Shown here: positions 18,017 to 26,924 of the stretch, in pieces
How positions within the stretch are numbered: position 1 is the first letter of the stretch
Layout of the letters: each line of letters begins with the position of its first letter
Source: Tissierella sp032104385
Lineage (GTDB): Bacteria; Bacillota; Clostridia; Tissierellales; Tissierellaceae
Reading direction: 5' to 3'
NCBI RefSeq assembly: GCF_032104385.1
Contig: NZ_DAMCHJ010000010.1
Location: 1-64,000, forward strand
DNA length: 64,000 nt
Position numbers and translations under genes: made by a program
Notes under the pieces: generated by a model
What the model was told of the DNA's origin: nothing
Databases searched by the model: none
The model's input: the letters and a program-made list of their open reading frames with translations, nothing else

Positions 18017-18334
18017 ATGAATATTCAATTTAAAAAGGGTGTCCTAGAACTTTGTGTTCTTTCCTTGCTAGATAGAAGAGATTTCTATGGCTATGAATTA
18101 GTTGAACATATCTCACAATATATAAATATTTCTGAGGGTACTATCTATCCATTACTTAGAAAGTTCAGAGCTGAAGGATATGTAACTACTTATTTGGAAG
18201 AATCTCAAGAAGGTCCTCCTAGAAAATACTATAAATTAACAACTCGTGGTGAGGAAGTTTATGAAGAATTAGAAATAGAATGGCAAAGTTTTATTGATGG
18301 AGTAAACAATATATTAAGAGGTGAGTTATCATGA
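18017..18334 (+). CDS. PadR family transcriptional regulator
   Basis: 105-aa winged-helix repressor of the short PadR-s2 class. The pattern is FKKGVLELCVLSLLDRRDFYGYELVEHI, then ISEGTIYPLLRKFRAEGYV, then GPPRKYYKLTTRGEEV. It has an AAGGAG site before ATG and ends in an ATGA overlap with the next gene. Regulators of this group commonly sit in front of a HAAS/DUF1700 protein and a DUF4097 adhesin-like protein, as here, and repress their own operon. A palindrome overlaps its promoter. Confidence 0.94.
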   Translation: MNIQFKKGVLELCVLSLLDRRDFYGYELVEHISQYINISEGTIYPLLRKFRAEGYVTTYLEESQEGPPRKYYKLTTRGEEVYEELEIEWQSFIDGVNNILRGELS

Positions 18335-18900
18335 GTAGAAAGGAATATTTAGATAGATTAAAAACATATTTACAAGGCTTACCTATTGATGAAATCCAAG
18401 ATATTTTAACAGACTATGAGGAGCATTTTGATATAGGAATTTCCAAGGGTAAATCAGAAGAAGAAATATCTAGAGAATTAGGAGATCCTAAAGAAATAGC
18501 AAATAATTACAGAACAACTTATAAACCCAGCTATAATAGAATTAACTATAATACAAATTGTTGCAATGATAATACAAAAAGATTATTGATTACATTATTA
18601 TTAATAGGATTCAATATAATGGTAGTATTAGCCCCTTTTATGACATTATTGGCCTTACTAATTGGCTCATATGGTATTTCCCTTAGTTTTATATTAGGTG
18701 GTATTGCGATACTATTTGGATTTCCAATTAGTATTTTCACACCAATACCATCACCACATATACTTACTTCTATATCATTTGGTATGGGGTTTCTTGCATT
18801 AGGTGCATTAGGAATAATACTGTCAATATATTTAACAAAAGAATTTTATAAGCTAGTGGTTAAATACATTCAATGGAATGTAGAAGTAATTAATAAATAG
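18331..18900 (+). CDS. DUF1700 (HAAS domain) membrane protein
   Basis: 189 aa. The N-terminal 70 residues are the HAAS signature (MSRKEYLDRLKTYLQGLPIDEIQDILTDYEEHFDIGISKGKSEEEISRELGDPKEIA), an alpha-helical module found next to PadR regulators. Several hydrophobic segments follow (about 88-112, 118-138, 146-170). The start overlaps padR by four bases, so the two are translated together. Probably senses or transmits an envelope signal with the downstream DUF4097 protein; function unproven. Confidence 0.9.
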   Translation: MSRKEYLDRLKTYLQGLPIDEIQDILTDYEEHFDIGISKGKSEEEISRELGDPKEIANNYRTTYKPSYNRINYNTNCCNDNTKRLLITLLLIGFNIMVVLAPFMTLLALLIGSYGISLSFILGGIAILFGFPISIFTPIPSPHILTSISFGMGFLALGALGIILSIYLTKEFYKLVVKYIQWNVEVINK

Positions 18901-18912
18901 GAGAGTTGAAAA

Positions 18913-19983
18913 ATGAATATAAGAAAATTTGTTCCAATTTTATTAGCTATTGCTCTAATTGCTTTTGGAGTGGGGTTTTTATCCCTAAGATATAACGATA
19001 ATTATAAATTTACAGGTTCTAAATCTGGAAATTTATTAAATATTAAATCTAAAGATGGGATAGTAAAAATAGGTACAGATGGAATAGAAGTTAAAGATAA
19101 AGATGACCATGTATCTATAGGCTGGAATGGTATCAAAGTTACCGATGGTGAAGATGAAATAAGAATTGAATGGAATGGGATAAAAATAAATGAACAAGAT
19201 AAAGTTAGTTATAGAATTGGTAATGACTGGAACTGGTTTGGCATAAATCCTAAAGATGTAAGATGGGAAACAATAAATGAAGAAAAATTTGCTGAAATAA
19301 ACGGTATAGATAATATAAATATTTCTTCTTCATTTATTGATGTTAAAGTAATTCCAGAAGATAGAGATAATCTTCAGATTAATTATTATGGAAAGATGAA
19401 AACCAATGTTGTCCCAATTTTAGCAGTTGAAAAAATATCTAATAAGCTAAATATTAAACTTGAATTAAACTCCAATAATTATTCAGTAGTAGAGTCTGAT
19501 GTTATATTAGAAGTATTCGTGCCTAAATCATTTAAAGGTGATTTTAGTACCTTAACTTCTTCTGGTGATATTTATATAAAAAATTTAGTTGGAAATAATA
19601 TAAATATTTCTTCCAGCTCTGGTGATTTAGAATTAGAAAACTTAGAAGGAAAATCATTAAATTTATCTACTTCTTCTGGTGATATGGAATTAGATAGTTT
19701 TATAGGTGAAATAATTGCAGCTTCCAATTCTGGAGATATTTCTTTAAACAATAAAAAAGCAAGTGAAAATATGAAAATATCTACTAGTTCTGGTGATATC
19801 TCTATTAAACTTAGTAATGATGCCAGTTATAATATAAAAGGTTCAACTTCCTCAGGTGATTTTAATCCATCTAGAGATATGAATGTAAAAGAAAATGAAA
19901 AGGACAGATTTATAGCTACAATAGGTTCAGGGGAAAAATCCATTGATATCAGTACTTCATCTGGAGATATTGAATTTAAATAA
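18913..19983 (+). CDS. DUF4097 beta-strand repeat protein, membrane anchored
   Basis: 356 aa with an N-terminal membrane segment (residues 5-24) and the rest extracellular. Residues 40-95 contain three short repeats of about 16 residues (KIGTDGIEVKDKDD, SIGWNGIKVTDGED, RIEWNGIKINEQD). From about 215 to the end the SSGD(I/L/M) motif recurs about every 20 residues, the mark of a right-handed beta-helix of the DUF4097 family. At DNA level many of these motifs are near-identical TCTTCTGGTGAT words. Third gene of the PadR operon, behind GGAGAG. Function unknown; such proteins are thought to act at the cell surface. Confidence 0.88.
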   Translation: MNIRKFVPILLAIALIAFGVGFLSLRYNDNYKFTGSKSGNLLNIKSKDGIVKIGTDGIEVKDKDDHVSIGWNGIKVTDGEDEIRIEWNGIKINEQDKVSYRIGNDWNWFGINPKDVRWETINEEKFAEINGIDNINISSSFIDVKVIPEDRDNLQINYYGKMKTNVVPILAVEKISNKLNIKLELNSNNYSVVESDVILEVFVPKSFKGDFSTLTSSGDIYIKNLVGNNINISSSSGDLELENLEGKSLNLSTSSGDMELDSFIGEIIAASNSGDISLNNKKASENMKISTSSGDISIKLSNDASYNIKGSTSSGDFNPSRDMNVKENEKDRFIATIGSGEKSIDISTSSGDIEFK

Positions 19984-20004
19984 AAATAAAAGATTCATAT
20001 ATAA

Positions 20005-20042
20005 AAAAATCTAAAACCTACTTCTGTAGGTCTTAGATTTTT
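20005..20042. terminator. Bidirectional terminator between DUF4097 and ABC-F genes
   Basis: Stem of 17 positions (about 20005-20021 with 20026-20042) with one A-C mismatch, loop TTCT, an A-run on the left and T-run on the right. It serves the convergent genes on both sides. Confidence 0.88.
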
Positions 20043-20044
20043 CT

Positions 20045-21682
20045 TTATTTAATTTCCTTTAGTTCTCTTAATTCTTTTAATAATTTCTGATACTCTAAAT
20101 CAAGTTCCTCCTTTTCTTCATCATTTGCAGAAATAGAAAGAAGCCCTATTACTTCACTTAATCTATTTTCTAATATAGACCTCTTATACAATAAATCTTG
20201 CTTATTAGAATCCTCAATCATATTCTTTTTATTATATTCATTAAAATTCCCTTGAAATGTACTTATCTTATTATTTTCAATACTCATTATGGTATTTGCT
20301 AATTTCTCAATCAATCTTCTATCATGAGATACAAATAATAATGTGCCATCATAATTTATTAAAGCTTCCTCTACTGCTTCAATTGAGTATATATCCAAGT
20401 AATTAGTTGGTTCATCTAATATTAATATATTAAAACCACTCAGCAATATTTTTGCCAAAGATACCTTTACTCTTTCTCCGCCACTTAGGACATTAACCTT
20501 TTTATATACATCATCCCTTCTAAAAAGAAATCTTGCTAAAATATCTCTTGCATTTTGCTCTAAGTCATTTAATTCAAGAAGGTTTTCTATTATGGTTTTA
20601 TCTTCATCTAAAATATTTAGATTTTGACTAAAATATCCTATGTTGGCTTTCTTAGAAATATTGATATTAGGGACTTTTTCCATTATCATTTTTAACAATG
20701 TGGTTTTTCCGCTACCATTGCTGCCAATTAAAGCTACTTTAGATTTATTATATATTTGAAAATCAGAGTTTTTAAATAATATTCTCTTTCCAAAAGTCTT
20801 AGTAATCCCCTTGCCTTCAATAACTATTTTTGAAAAAATCTCGTCTCCTTTAATATCTACCTTTATCCTATCTATTTCTCTTATCTTATCCTTTACTTCT
20901 AATTTATCAATTCTTTTAGCTATTGTTTTTACTTTATTATCTAGCTTTTTCTTAGCATTTTGCCCACCCATTTTATGAAGCCTAGCCTCAGAATTTCCCA
21001 TTCTTTTAGGTGTTCCTTTTATTTTATCTGATTTTTTTCTTGTATTAATCAATACCTTTTCCAATCTCTTTTTCTCTTTAATATATTTTTCATGTTCTCC
21101 TTCTTGAGTCTTTTTTTCTAACTCCCTTTGAGTTTTATAATCAGAATAATTTCCTTCATATATTCTAATTTTTCCATCTTCAATTTCTATTATCTTATTA
21201 CACAGCTTATCTAGGAAATCCCTGTCATGAGAGGTAATAATTATGCATCCATCAAAATTAGATAATTTTTCTATTAAAAGATTGATTCCTTCAAAATCAA
21301 GATTTGAAGTTGGTTCATCTGCAAGAAGAAATTTTCGATTATCAGTCAAGAATTTAGCAATTTTCAGCCTAGTCAATTCTCCACCACTCATAAATTCCTT
21401 GTTCTTATTTCTCAATCCAAGCTTACTCATATATTCATTATCTATTTCTTTATTACCTATATCTTCTAGCTGCTTAATATAGAGCGGTTCCATAGATGTT
21501 TTTATTGTTCCTTCATCTAGATTGATTTCTTTTGCAATTAAGTTAAGTAATGTAGTTTTTCCACATCCATTTAATCCAACCAATCCTATTTTATCATCTG
21601 AATATACTTTTAAGTCCTCTACATCTAGTATAAGTCTATTTCCATAATACTTCTTCAAATTATTTATATCTAAAATTAACAC
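20045..21682 (-). CDS. ABC-F family ATPase, probable ribosome-protection type
   Basis: 545-aa cytoplasmic protein with two ABC domains and no membrane segments. Domain 1 has Walker A GLNGCGKTT, signature MSGGELTRLKIA and Walker B FLLADEPTSNLD. Domain 2 has GSNGSGKTT, LSGGERVKVSLA and ILILDEPTNYLD. The interdomain linker is basic (KRLEKVLINTRKKSDKIKGTPKRMGNSEARLHKMGGQ), as in Msr/Vga/Lsa-type antibiotic-resistance ABC-F proteins, which push drugs off the ribosomal exit tunnel. Start is GTG behind AGGAGG. The 430-nt leader with RNA folding potential supports drug-inducible control. Housekeeping ABC-F (EttA/Uup type) remains possible. Confidence 0.8.
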   Translation of the reverse strand: MLILDINNLKKYYGNRLILDVEDLKVYSDDKIGLVGLNGCGKTTLLNLIAKEINLDEGTIKTSMEPLYIKQLEDIGNKEIDNEYMSKLGLRNKNKEFMSGGELTRLKIAKFLTDNRKFLLADEPTSNLDFEGINLLIEKLSNFDGCIIITSHDRDFLDKLCNKIIEIEDGKIRIYEGNYSDYKTQRELEKKTQEGEHEKYIKEKKRLEKVLINTRKKSDKIKGTPKRMGNSEARLHKMGGQNAKKKLDNKVKTIAKRIDKLEVKDKIREIDRIKVDIKGDEIFSKIVIEGKGITKTFGKRILFKNSDFQIYNKSKVALIGSNGSGKTTLLKMIMEKVPNINISKKANIGYFSQNLNILDEDKTIIENLLELNDLEQNARDILARFLFRRDDVYKKVNVLSGGERVKVSLAKILLSGFNILILDEPTNYLDIYSIEAVEEALINYDGTLLFVSHDRRLIEKLANTIMSIENNKISTFQGNFNEYNKKNMIEDSNKQDLLYKRSILENRLSEVIGLLSISANDEEKEELDLEYQKLLKELRELKEIK

Positions 21683-22109
21683 AAAAAATCCCTCCTGTTA
21701 AATCTGAAGGGATCAATATCCTTTATTATTTCAAAAATAAATAAATCAACTAAAAGTATAGTCAATTCAAATAAATAACAAATAATTAATAATCCACTTC
21801 AGAACATTTTACAACAAAAACAAACCTAACTAATAGGTATCATTTTCTAAGTTCAAATTGTTCTTTAATTTAAGCGGATTATATTCTCATTTCTGCAATT
21901 TCCATCCTTTTATATTATTTTAATCAGCTAAATATTATCATAATTTAACTGCCTTTTCAAGGAAAACTATTAAATTAACTTTTATCTTATAAAATCTTTT
22001 GAATAATTAATTTTGTAAACTGTTAATTTGACCAATTCCTTGAATCAAAAATTTAAATCTTATTTATAAGAAATACATCTAATACTCAAACATTATTCTA
22101 TCTTAATAA
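21683..22109 (-). promoter_or_regulatory. Long 5' leader of the ABC-F gene with candidate attenuator
   Basis: No gene of ordinary size lies here. From a promoter near 22116-22144 the transcript would have about 430 untranslated bases. Visible parts: a tiny ORF ATG AGA ATA TAA (M-R-I) near 21890 behind AAGGATGG, a potential 11-bp pairing between ATAATCCGCTT and AAGTGGATTAT, and just before the gene the stem ATCCCT/AGGGAT that includes part of the ribosome binding site and is followed by six T. This resembles a terminator/anti-terminator pair or site-occluding hairpin. Mechanism inferred. Confidence 0.5.
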
Positions 22110-22115
22110 AAAAGA

Positions 22116-22144
22116 ATTATACAACATCTCATACAAAATTTAAA
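22116..22144 (-). promoter_or_regulatory. Candidate promoter for the ABC-F gene
   Basis: -10 TATAAT (complement 22116-22121), 17-bp spacer, weak -35 TTTAAA (complement 22139-22144), immediately downstream of nudC. Confidence 0.5.
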
Positions 22145-22158
22145 AATAAACATCTATA

Positions 22159-22983
22159 TTATTTGTTTAAAAACCATTCTATTAACTCTGTACTAATACT
22201 AATAGATTTTCTATACTTGCCTGGTATTTCTTCTTTTGTGAACCATTTTGCATCTACTATTTCATCATTATCCACTTTTATTTCTCCTTCAAGGTACTCC
22301 GCCGTAAATCCTATCATCATTGAATTTGGAAATGGCCACGGTTGTGAACCAAAGTATTTTATATTATGTATTTTTATTCCTGTCTCTTCAAATACTTCTC
22401 TCTTTACACAGTCCTCAAAGGTTTCTCCCATCTCTACAAATCCTGCAATTACACTATACATACCCTCTGGAAACATTTTATTATGTGCCAATAACAACTT
22501 ATCTTCTTTTGTAATCGCTACTATTATTGCAGGAGCAGTCTTTGGCCATACCATATTATCACAGTCTGAACAAATCATAGCTCTATCGTTTCCACTAATC
22601 TTTACAATCATTTGAGAACCACAGATTCCACATTTTTGGTTATTTCTTACATAATCCAGCAAAAGTAACGCCTTGGCTGATACTAAAAAATCATCATGAC
22701 TTATATTCTTTGAATATGTCCTTAAATCTATAAACTCATAATTCTCTCCCAAGCTTTCTTTAATTTCACCACAGTAACAGTTTACTCCCTTATAGGCACC
22801 TAAACATTGTAAGTGATTTATCTGTGGTTTAAACAATTCTAAATCTTTTCTATTAGGTATAATATACTCTGTGTTATTTACTTTTACCATAAGTTTATTT
22901 CCATTAAATAAATACATATAATCCGTATTAACTTCACCGTACAATGGTTCTTTTGATGGTTCAAATTTTATATATCTATCCAT
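22159..22983 (-). CDS. nudC: NAD(+)/NADH diphosphatase (NudC type Nudix hydrolase)
   Basis: 274 aa. A central zinc ribbon C-x2-C...C-x2-C (KCGICGSQM, MICSDCDNM) is followed by WPKTAPAIIVAI and the Nudix box GFVEMGETFEDCVKREVFEETGI. The NADH-pyrophosphatase array SQPWPFPNSMMIGF follows the box and fixes the subfamily. It cleaves NAD(H) to NMN(H) and AMP, and related enzymes remove NAD caps from RNA. It lies 13 bp after tdk in transcription order. Confidence 0.95.
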   Translation of the reverse strand: MDRYIKFEPSKEPLYGEVNTDYMYLFNGNKLMVKVNNTEYIIPNRKDLELFKPQINHLQCLGAYKGVNCYCGEIKESLGENYEFIDLRTYSKNISHDDFLVSAKALLLLDYVRNNQKCGICGSQMIVKISGNDRAMICSDCDNMVWPKTAPAIIVAITKEDKLLLAHNKMFPEGMYSVIAGFVEMGETFEDCVKREVFEETGIKIHNIKYFGSQPWPFPNSMMIGFTAEYLEGEIKVDNDEIVDAKWFTKEEIPGKYRKSISISTELIEWFLNK

Positions 22984-22996
22984 AACCCTATCCTTT

Positions 22997-23563
22997 CTAA
23001 TTAGTTTCTTCTAAAAAACATTTTCTACAGAGTGGTTCATATTCATCTGTTGTCCCTATGACTATTCTCTCTTGAGCCTTAGTTTTTCTATGACTTACCC
23101 AAGCATCTGTTCCACATTTAGCACATACTGCATGATGTTTATATAAATAATCTGCAATAGGCATTAATTCCTTTACAATTTCAAAGGCTTGTCCAGTAAA
23201 GTCCATATCAAGTCCTGCCAATACAACAGTTATTCCCTTTTCTAAAAACTTATTTATAGCTCCTACTATATCTTGTATGTTTCCACCTAAAAACTGTACC
23301 TCATCTATAGCTATTACATCTGGATTGTATCCTTTACAATATTCACATATTTCAATTATATTATTCACCATTACTGCATTTAATGTGGTATTATCATGGG
23401 TTCTTATTTCTGATTTTGGATATCTAGTATCTACTGACGGCTTAAATGCAACTGTTTTATATCCTGCTATATTAAATCTCTTTACATCTTTTTCTAAGCT
23501 AGAAGTTTTTCCAGAAAACATAGAGCCAGTATGTATAATTAATTTACCTTTATACTGATGCAA
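22997..23563 (-). CDS. tdk: Thymidine kinase
   Basis: Type II thymidine kinase of nucleotide salvage, 188 aa, the usual size. P-loop GSMFSGKTSSL, Walker B and catalytic DEVQFLGG, and a zinc-binding lasso with CAKCG and CRKC pairs flanking the substrate loop. Start is TTG with AAAGGAGGAG five bases upstream; no in-frame ATG is better. Upstream of nudC in a two-gene unit, divergent from the ABC transporter. Confidence 0.96.
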   Translation of the reverse strand: MHQYKGKLIIHTGSMFSGKTSSLEKDVKRFNIAGYKTVAFKPSVDTRYPKSEIRTHDNTTLNAVMVNNIIEICEYCKGYNPDVIAIDEVQFLGGNIQDIVGAINKFLEKGITVVLAGLDMDFTGQAFEIVKELMPIADYLYKHHAVCAKCGTDAWVSHRKTKAQERIVIGTTDEYEPLCRKCFLEETN

Positions 23564-23706
23564 AATAACTCCTCCTTTAAACTATTACTGAAATATTATA
23601 CCATCTTTTAGTCCTTTCCACAAAATTAATATTTTTTTGTAATCTCACATATTTCTTTCATTTGGAATACAATAAAGTACTATATATTAATTTTGGGAGG
23701 GATACT

Positions 23707-24486
23707 ATGGATGAAAACATTGTAGTTGAGATTAATAATATCGGAATGACTTATCACACATTAGAAGGAGAAACTGAAGCTATTAAAGATATAAATTTAA
23801 ATATATTAGAAGGAGAAATTGTTGGAATAGTTGGTCCAAGCGGATGTGGAAAATCTACTTTACTCTCAATAATAGCAGGTCTTATTGAACCTACTAATGG
23901 GAATGTCCTAATTAATGGGGAAAAAGTAAATAAATCTAATAGAAATATTGGATATATGTTTCAAAAAGATCAGCTTTTAGAATGGAGGACTATATTAAAA
24001 AATGTAGTACTTGGGTTGGAAATTCAGGAGAAATTAAATCATAATAGTTATGATTTAGCAAAAAAAATGCTAGAAAATTATGGATTAGGTGAGTTTTTAA
24101 ATAGTTATCCTAGTCAATTATCAGGAGGAATGAGACAGAGAGTAGCACTTATTAGAACTCTTTTATTAGAGCCTGATTTACTTCTTTTAGACGAACCTTT
24201 TTCTGCCTTAGATTATCAGACAAGACTTGCAATAGCTGATGAAATTGGAATTATATTAAAAAAAGAAAAAAAGACTGGATTATTAGTAACTCATGATATA
24301 GCTGAAGCTATTAGTTTATCAGATAGAATAGTTATTTTATCAAATAGACCTTCTACTATAAAGGAAGTAATCAATATAAGTTTAACTTGTCCAGAAGGAT
24401 GTCGAACACCACTTAAATGCCGAGAAGCTCCTGAGTTCCGATATTATTTCAATAAAATATGGAAGGAGTTAGATGTCCATGTCTAA
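23707..24486 (+). CDS. NitT/TauT family ABC transporter ATP-binding protein
   Basis: About 259 aa. Walker A GPSGCGKST, Q-loop YMFQKDQLLEW, signature LSGGMRQRVALIR, Walker B LLLLDEPFSALD, and switch His in VTHDIAEA. The spacing and the tail APEFRYYFNKIWKELDVHV are typical of SsuB/TauB/ThiZ-like ATPases for nitrate, sulfonate, taurine or pyrimidine precursors. ATG 23707 follows GGGAGG; an in-frame start 15 codons earlier lacks a site. A cysteine cluster (CPEGCRTPLKC) near the C-terminus is seen in some clostridial members. It overlaps the permease gene by 14 bases. No substrate-binding protein gene is nearby. Confidence 0.93.
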   Translation: MDENIVVEINNIGMTYHTLEGETEAIKDINLNILEGEIVGIVGPSGCGKSTLLSIIAGLIEPTNGNVLINGEKVNKSNRNIGYMFQKDQLLEWRTILKNVVLGLEIQEKLNHNSYDLAKKMLENYGLGEFLNSYPSQLSGGMRQRVALIRTLLLEPDLLLLDEPFSALDYQTRLAIADEIGIILKKEKKTGLLVTHDIAEAISLSDRIVILSNRPSTIKEVINISLTCPEGCRTPLKCREAPEFRYYFNKIWKELDVHV

Positions 24487-25276
24487 AAATATTTCTAAGG
24501 AACATGAAAACTACCTAATTAGTATAAAAAAGAAAAAAAGAACTATATTTATAACTCAAATAAGTATTTTAATCTTAGGTCTTTGCCTTTGGGAAATAGC
24601 TGCCCATTTTAAATGGATAGATACTTTTCTAACTAGCTATCCATCACAAATATGGAAGTTATTTTTAATTTATATGAAACAAGGAAACATTTTCCATCAT
24701 GTTGGCATTTCAGTATTTGAAACTATAATGGGATTTCTATGCGGTACATTATTGGGTATAATTATTGCCATTGGACTTTGGTGGTCAGATTTTTGGGCCA
24801 AAGTATTAGATCCATATCTGGTCATACTAAATAGTCTCCCAAAAACAGCCTTAGCACCTATTATCATTATTTGGGTTGGAGCAGGTTATTCTGGAATAAT
24901 TGTCACTGCTATTACCATTTCAATAGTAGTGACTATAATGAATATGTTTGCAAGCTTTATGGCTGTTGATGAAGATAAGATTAGACTACTAGCTACCTTT
25001 GGCGCTACTAAATTACAAATCCTTCAGAAATTAGTACTTCCTTCTTCGGTTCCAACTCTAATGAGTACTTTGAAAATTAATATTGGTTTATCTTGGGTTG
25101 GTGTAATTGTAGGAGAATTTTTAGTATCAAAAGCAGGTATTGGATATTTAATAGTCTATGGTGGTCAAGTATTTAAGCTGGATATTGTAATGATGAGTGT
25201 ATTCATATTAGCCATTATATCCGCTTTAATGTATAAGATAATTGCTATTTTGGAAGATAAATTTGAAAGATGGTAG
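24473..25276 (+). CDS. NitT/TauT family ABC transporter permease
   Basis: 267 aa with about six transmembrane helices. The EAA loop that touches the ATPase reads DEDKIRLLATFGATKLQILQKLVLPSSVPTLMSTLKINIGLSWVGVIVGEF, the form found in SsuC/TauC-type permeases. Starts inside the 3' end of the ATPase gene (two closely spaced ATG codons), so translation is coupled. The unit ends at a strong terminator without a periplasmic-type binding protein, which must come from elsewhere or be absent. Substrate unknown. Confidence 0.92.
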   Translation: MSMSKNISKEHENYLISIKKKKRTIFITQISILILGLCLWEIAAHFKWIDTFLTSYPSQIWKLFLIYMKQGNIFHHVGISVFETIMGFLCGTLLGIIIAIGLWWSDFWAKVLDPYLVILNSLPKTALAPIIIIWVGAGYSGIIVTAITISIVVTIMNMFASFMAVDEDKIRLLATFGATKLQILQKLVLPSSVPTLMSTLKINIGLSWVGVIVGEFLVSKAGIGYLIVYGGQVFKLDIVMMSVFILAIISALMYKIIAILEDKFERW

Positions 25277-25307
25277 TTCAATGTAATCTAATTATAAATT
25301 GTAAATT

Positions 25308-25357
25308 AAAACAACTTCTTTTTTTAAGTAATTATACTGTCAAAAAGAAGTTGTTTT
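25308..25357. terminator. Bidirectional terminator
   Basis: Perfect 16-bp stem (25308-25323 with 25342-25357, core CAACTTC/GAAGTTG) with A-rich left and T-rich right arm, between convergent permease and cyclophilin genes. Confidence 0.92.
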
Positions 25358-25368
25358 TATTATATCTA

Positions 25369-26106
25369 TTATTTATATTCTACTTTTCTTATCTCTACTT
25401 TTTCCATAACAACTGGTTTAACTGGTTTATCATTTGCACCAACTTCTAAATTAGCAATTTTATCTACTACATCCATTCCTTGAAATACTTGACCAAATAC
25501 TGTATGCCTATAATCCAGCCATGGAGTTCCACCTACTTCAGCATAAGCATTTATTACATCTTCTGAAAATCCTGCTTCATCTCCTGCTTGTTTCATCTGG
25601 CTTAAAAAATCTTCTTCTACAAACGGTCTTTGAACTATAAAAAATTGACTTCCATTAGTTCCTGCCCCTGCGTTTGCCATAGATAATGAACCCCTTAGAT
25701 TATGATAATCTTTATTAAATTCATCTTCAAAAGGTTTTTCCCAAATACTTTTTCCACCCATACCAGTCCCATCTGGGTCTCCACCTTGGATCATAAAGTC
25801 TTTAATTACCCTATGGAATGTAACACCATCGTAATATCCATTTTTAGCATGAGTTTTAAAATTTTCTACTGCTTTTGGTGCTATATCTGGAAAAAGTCTT
25901 ATCTTTATTTTTCCATGATTTGTAGTGATAACAACAATCTCTTCTCCTTCTTGTGGTTCTCTTAACTGCTCCAATGCCATATCATTTCCTCCTTCAGTTT
26001 TTTCAATTTTTTCTATTTTTATTGCTTCCTTTCTACAGCCACTTATAAATAAAATTAAAGATATAGCTAATAACAGTATTAAATTCTTAGTAAATCTTTT
26101 ATTCAT
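25369..26106 (-). CDS. Cyclophilin-type peptidyl-prolyl isomerase lipoprotein
   Basis: About 245 aa. The N-terminus MNKRFTKNLILLLAISLILFISGCRK is a lipoprotein signal with lipobox ISGC, so it is anchored outside the membrane. The cyclophilin domain (residues 60-245) has FKTHAKNGYYDGVTFHRVIKDFMIQGGDPDGTGMGG, GSLSMANAGAGTNGSQFFIV and WLDYRHTVFGQVFQGMDVV, retaining the catalytic FHRV arginine. Such enzymes help fold exported proteins. ATG 26104-26106 is preferred (AGGAGATG upstream) because it gives the signal peptide directly at the N-terminus. Confidence 0.93.
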   Translation of the reverse strand: MNKRFTKNLILLLAISLILFISGCRKEAIKIEKIEKTEGGNDMALEQLREPQEGEEIVVITTNHGKIKIRLFPDIAPKAVENFKTHAKNGYYDGVTFHRVIKDFMIQGGDPDGTGMGGKSIWEKPFEDEFNKDYHNLRGSLSMANAGAGTNGSQFFIVQRPFVEEDFLSQMKQAGDEAGFSEDVINAYAEVGGTPWLDYRHTVFGQVFQGMDVVDKIANLEVGANDKPVKPVVMEKVEIRKVEYK

Positions 26107-26156
26107 TTTTTCATCTCCTAGTATTTCAATAACTCTCAACTATATATCACAAATAG

Positions 26157-26852
26157 TTAAAAATCCATATAATTATTATTGGGAATAATGTTTCCTTCAA
26201 AACTAACATTAATAATACCATGAATTTGATAAATTTCCTTATACAGGCTACTTATATTGACATTATTTGGTGACTTAATTAAAAAACGAATTTCCATAAT
26301 ACCATTATCATCATGTTCACCACCATCAGTACCTAATATCTTTATATCTTTAATAGATATATAGTATTTCCCAAATAAAACTCCTATTTGACCAATAATC
26401 CCTGGTCTATTCGTAGCAACTATCTCAACTGCTTTATACTTCTTTGTCAATATCATCTTTTCAAATGGTCCTAAACTCATTAAAGTTGCAAGAACTATGG
26501 CAGTAGTAACTATAGCCCCTAGATAATATCCTGATCCCATTGCTAATCCAATACCAGCACAAACCCATAAGCTAGCAGCAGTAGTAAGTCCACTAATGTT
26601 ATTTCCTGTTCTCATAATGGTTCCAGCACCAAGAAAACCTATTCCACTAACAACTTGTGCTGCTAATCTAGCAGGATCTGCTGATTGAAACCCATCAATA
26701 GAAACAAGCATAACCAAAGTAGAGCCTAGTGTAACTAATATATGAGTTCTAAGTCCTGCTGGTCTATTATTGATTTCTCTTTCTGTTCCTATAAGACCTC
26801 CAACTATGGCAGATAAAGCTAGTCTTTTTATTATCTCAATCTTAGACAACAT
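26157..26852 (-). CDS. MgtC/SapB family membrane protein
   Basis: 231 aa. The first 140 residues carry four to five hydrophobic helices with the family signature GGLIGTEREINNRPAGLRTHILVTLGSTLVML and VSGIGFLGAGTIMRTGNNISGLTTAASLWVCAGIGLAMG. The C-terminal 90 residues look like an ACT-type domain. MgtC proteins act in magnesium limitation and modulate the F1Fo ATPase in some bacteria; the role here is not shown by neighbours. Confidence 0.92.
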   Translation of the reverse strand: MLSKIEIIKRLALSAIVGGLIGTEREINNRPAGLRTHILVTLGSTLVMLVSIDGFQSADPARLAAQVVSGIGFLGAGTIMRTGNNISGLTTAASLWVCAGIGLAMGSGYYLGAIVTTAIVLATLMSLGPFEKMILTKKYKAVEIVATNRPGIIGQIGVLFGKYYISIKDIKILGTDGGEHDDNGIMEIRFLIKSPNNVNISSLYKEIYQIHGIINVSFEGNIIPNNNYMDF

Positions 26853-26924
26853 AATAAAACCCCTTATAATAATCTAAACCACGTTGTACCTATACCTTAT
26901 TATATACATCTCTTTATTTTTTAT

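Noticed and set aside
19540..19980. CRISPR-like or tandem DNA repeat array
   Set aside because: The recurring TCTTCTGGTGAT words encode the SSGD turns of the DUF4097 beta-helix, in frame, with diverged spacers.
22163..22615. 150-aa plus-strand frame opposite nudC
   Set aside because: Antisense to a well-supported Nudix gene and without coding character.
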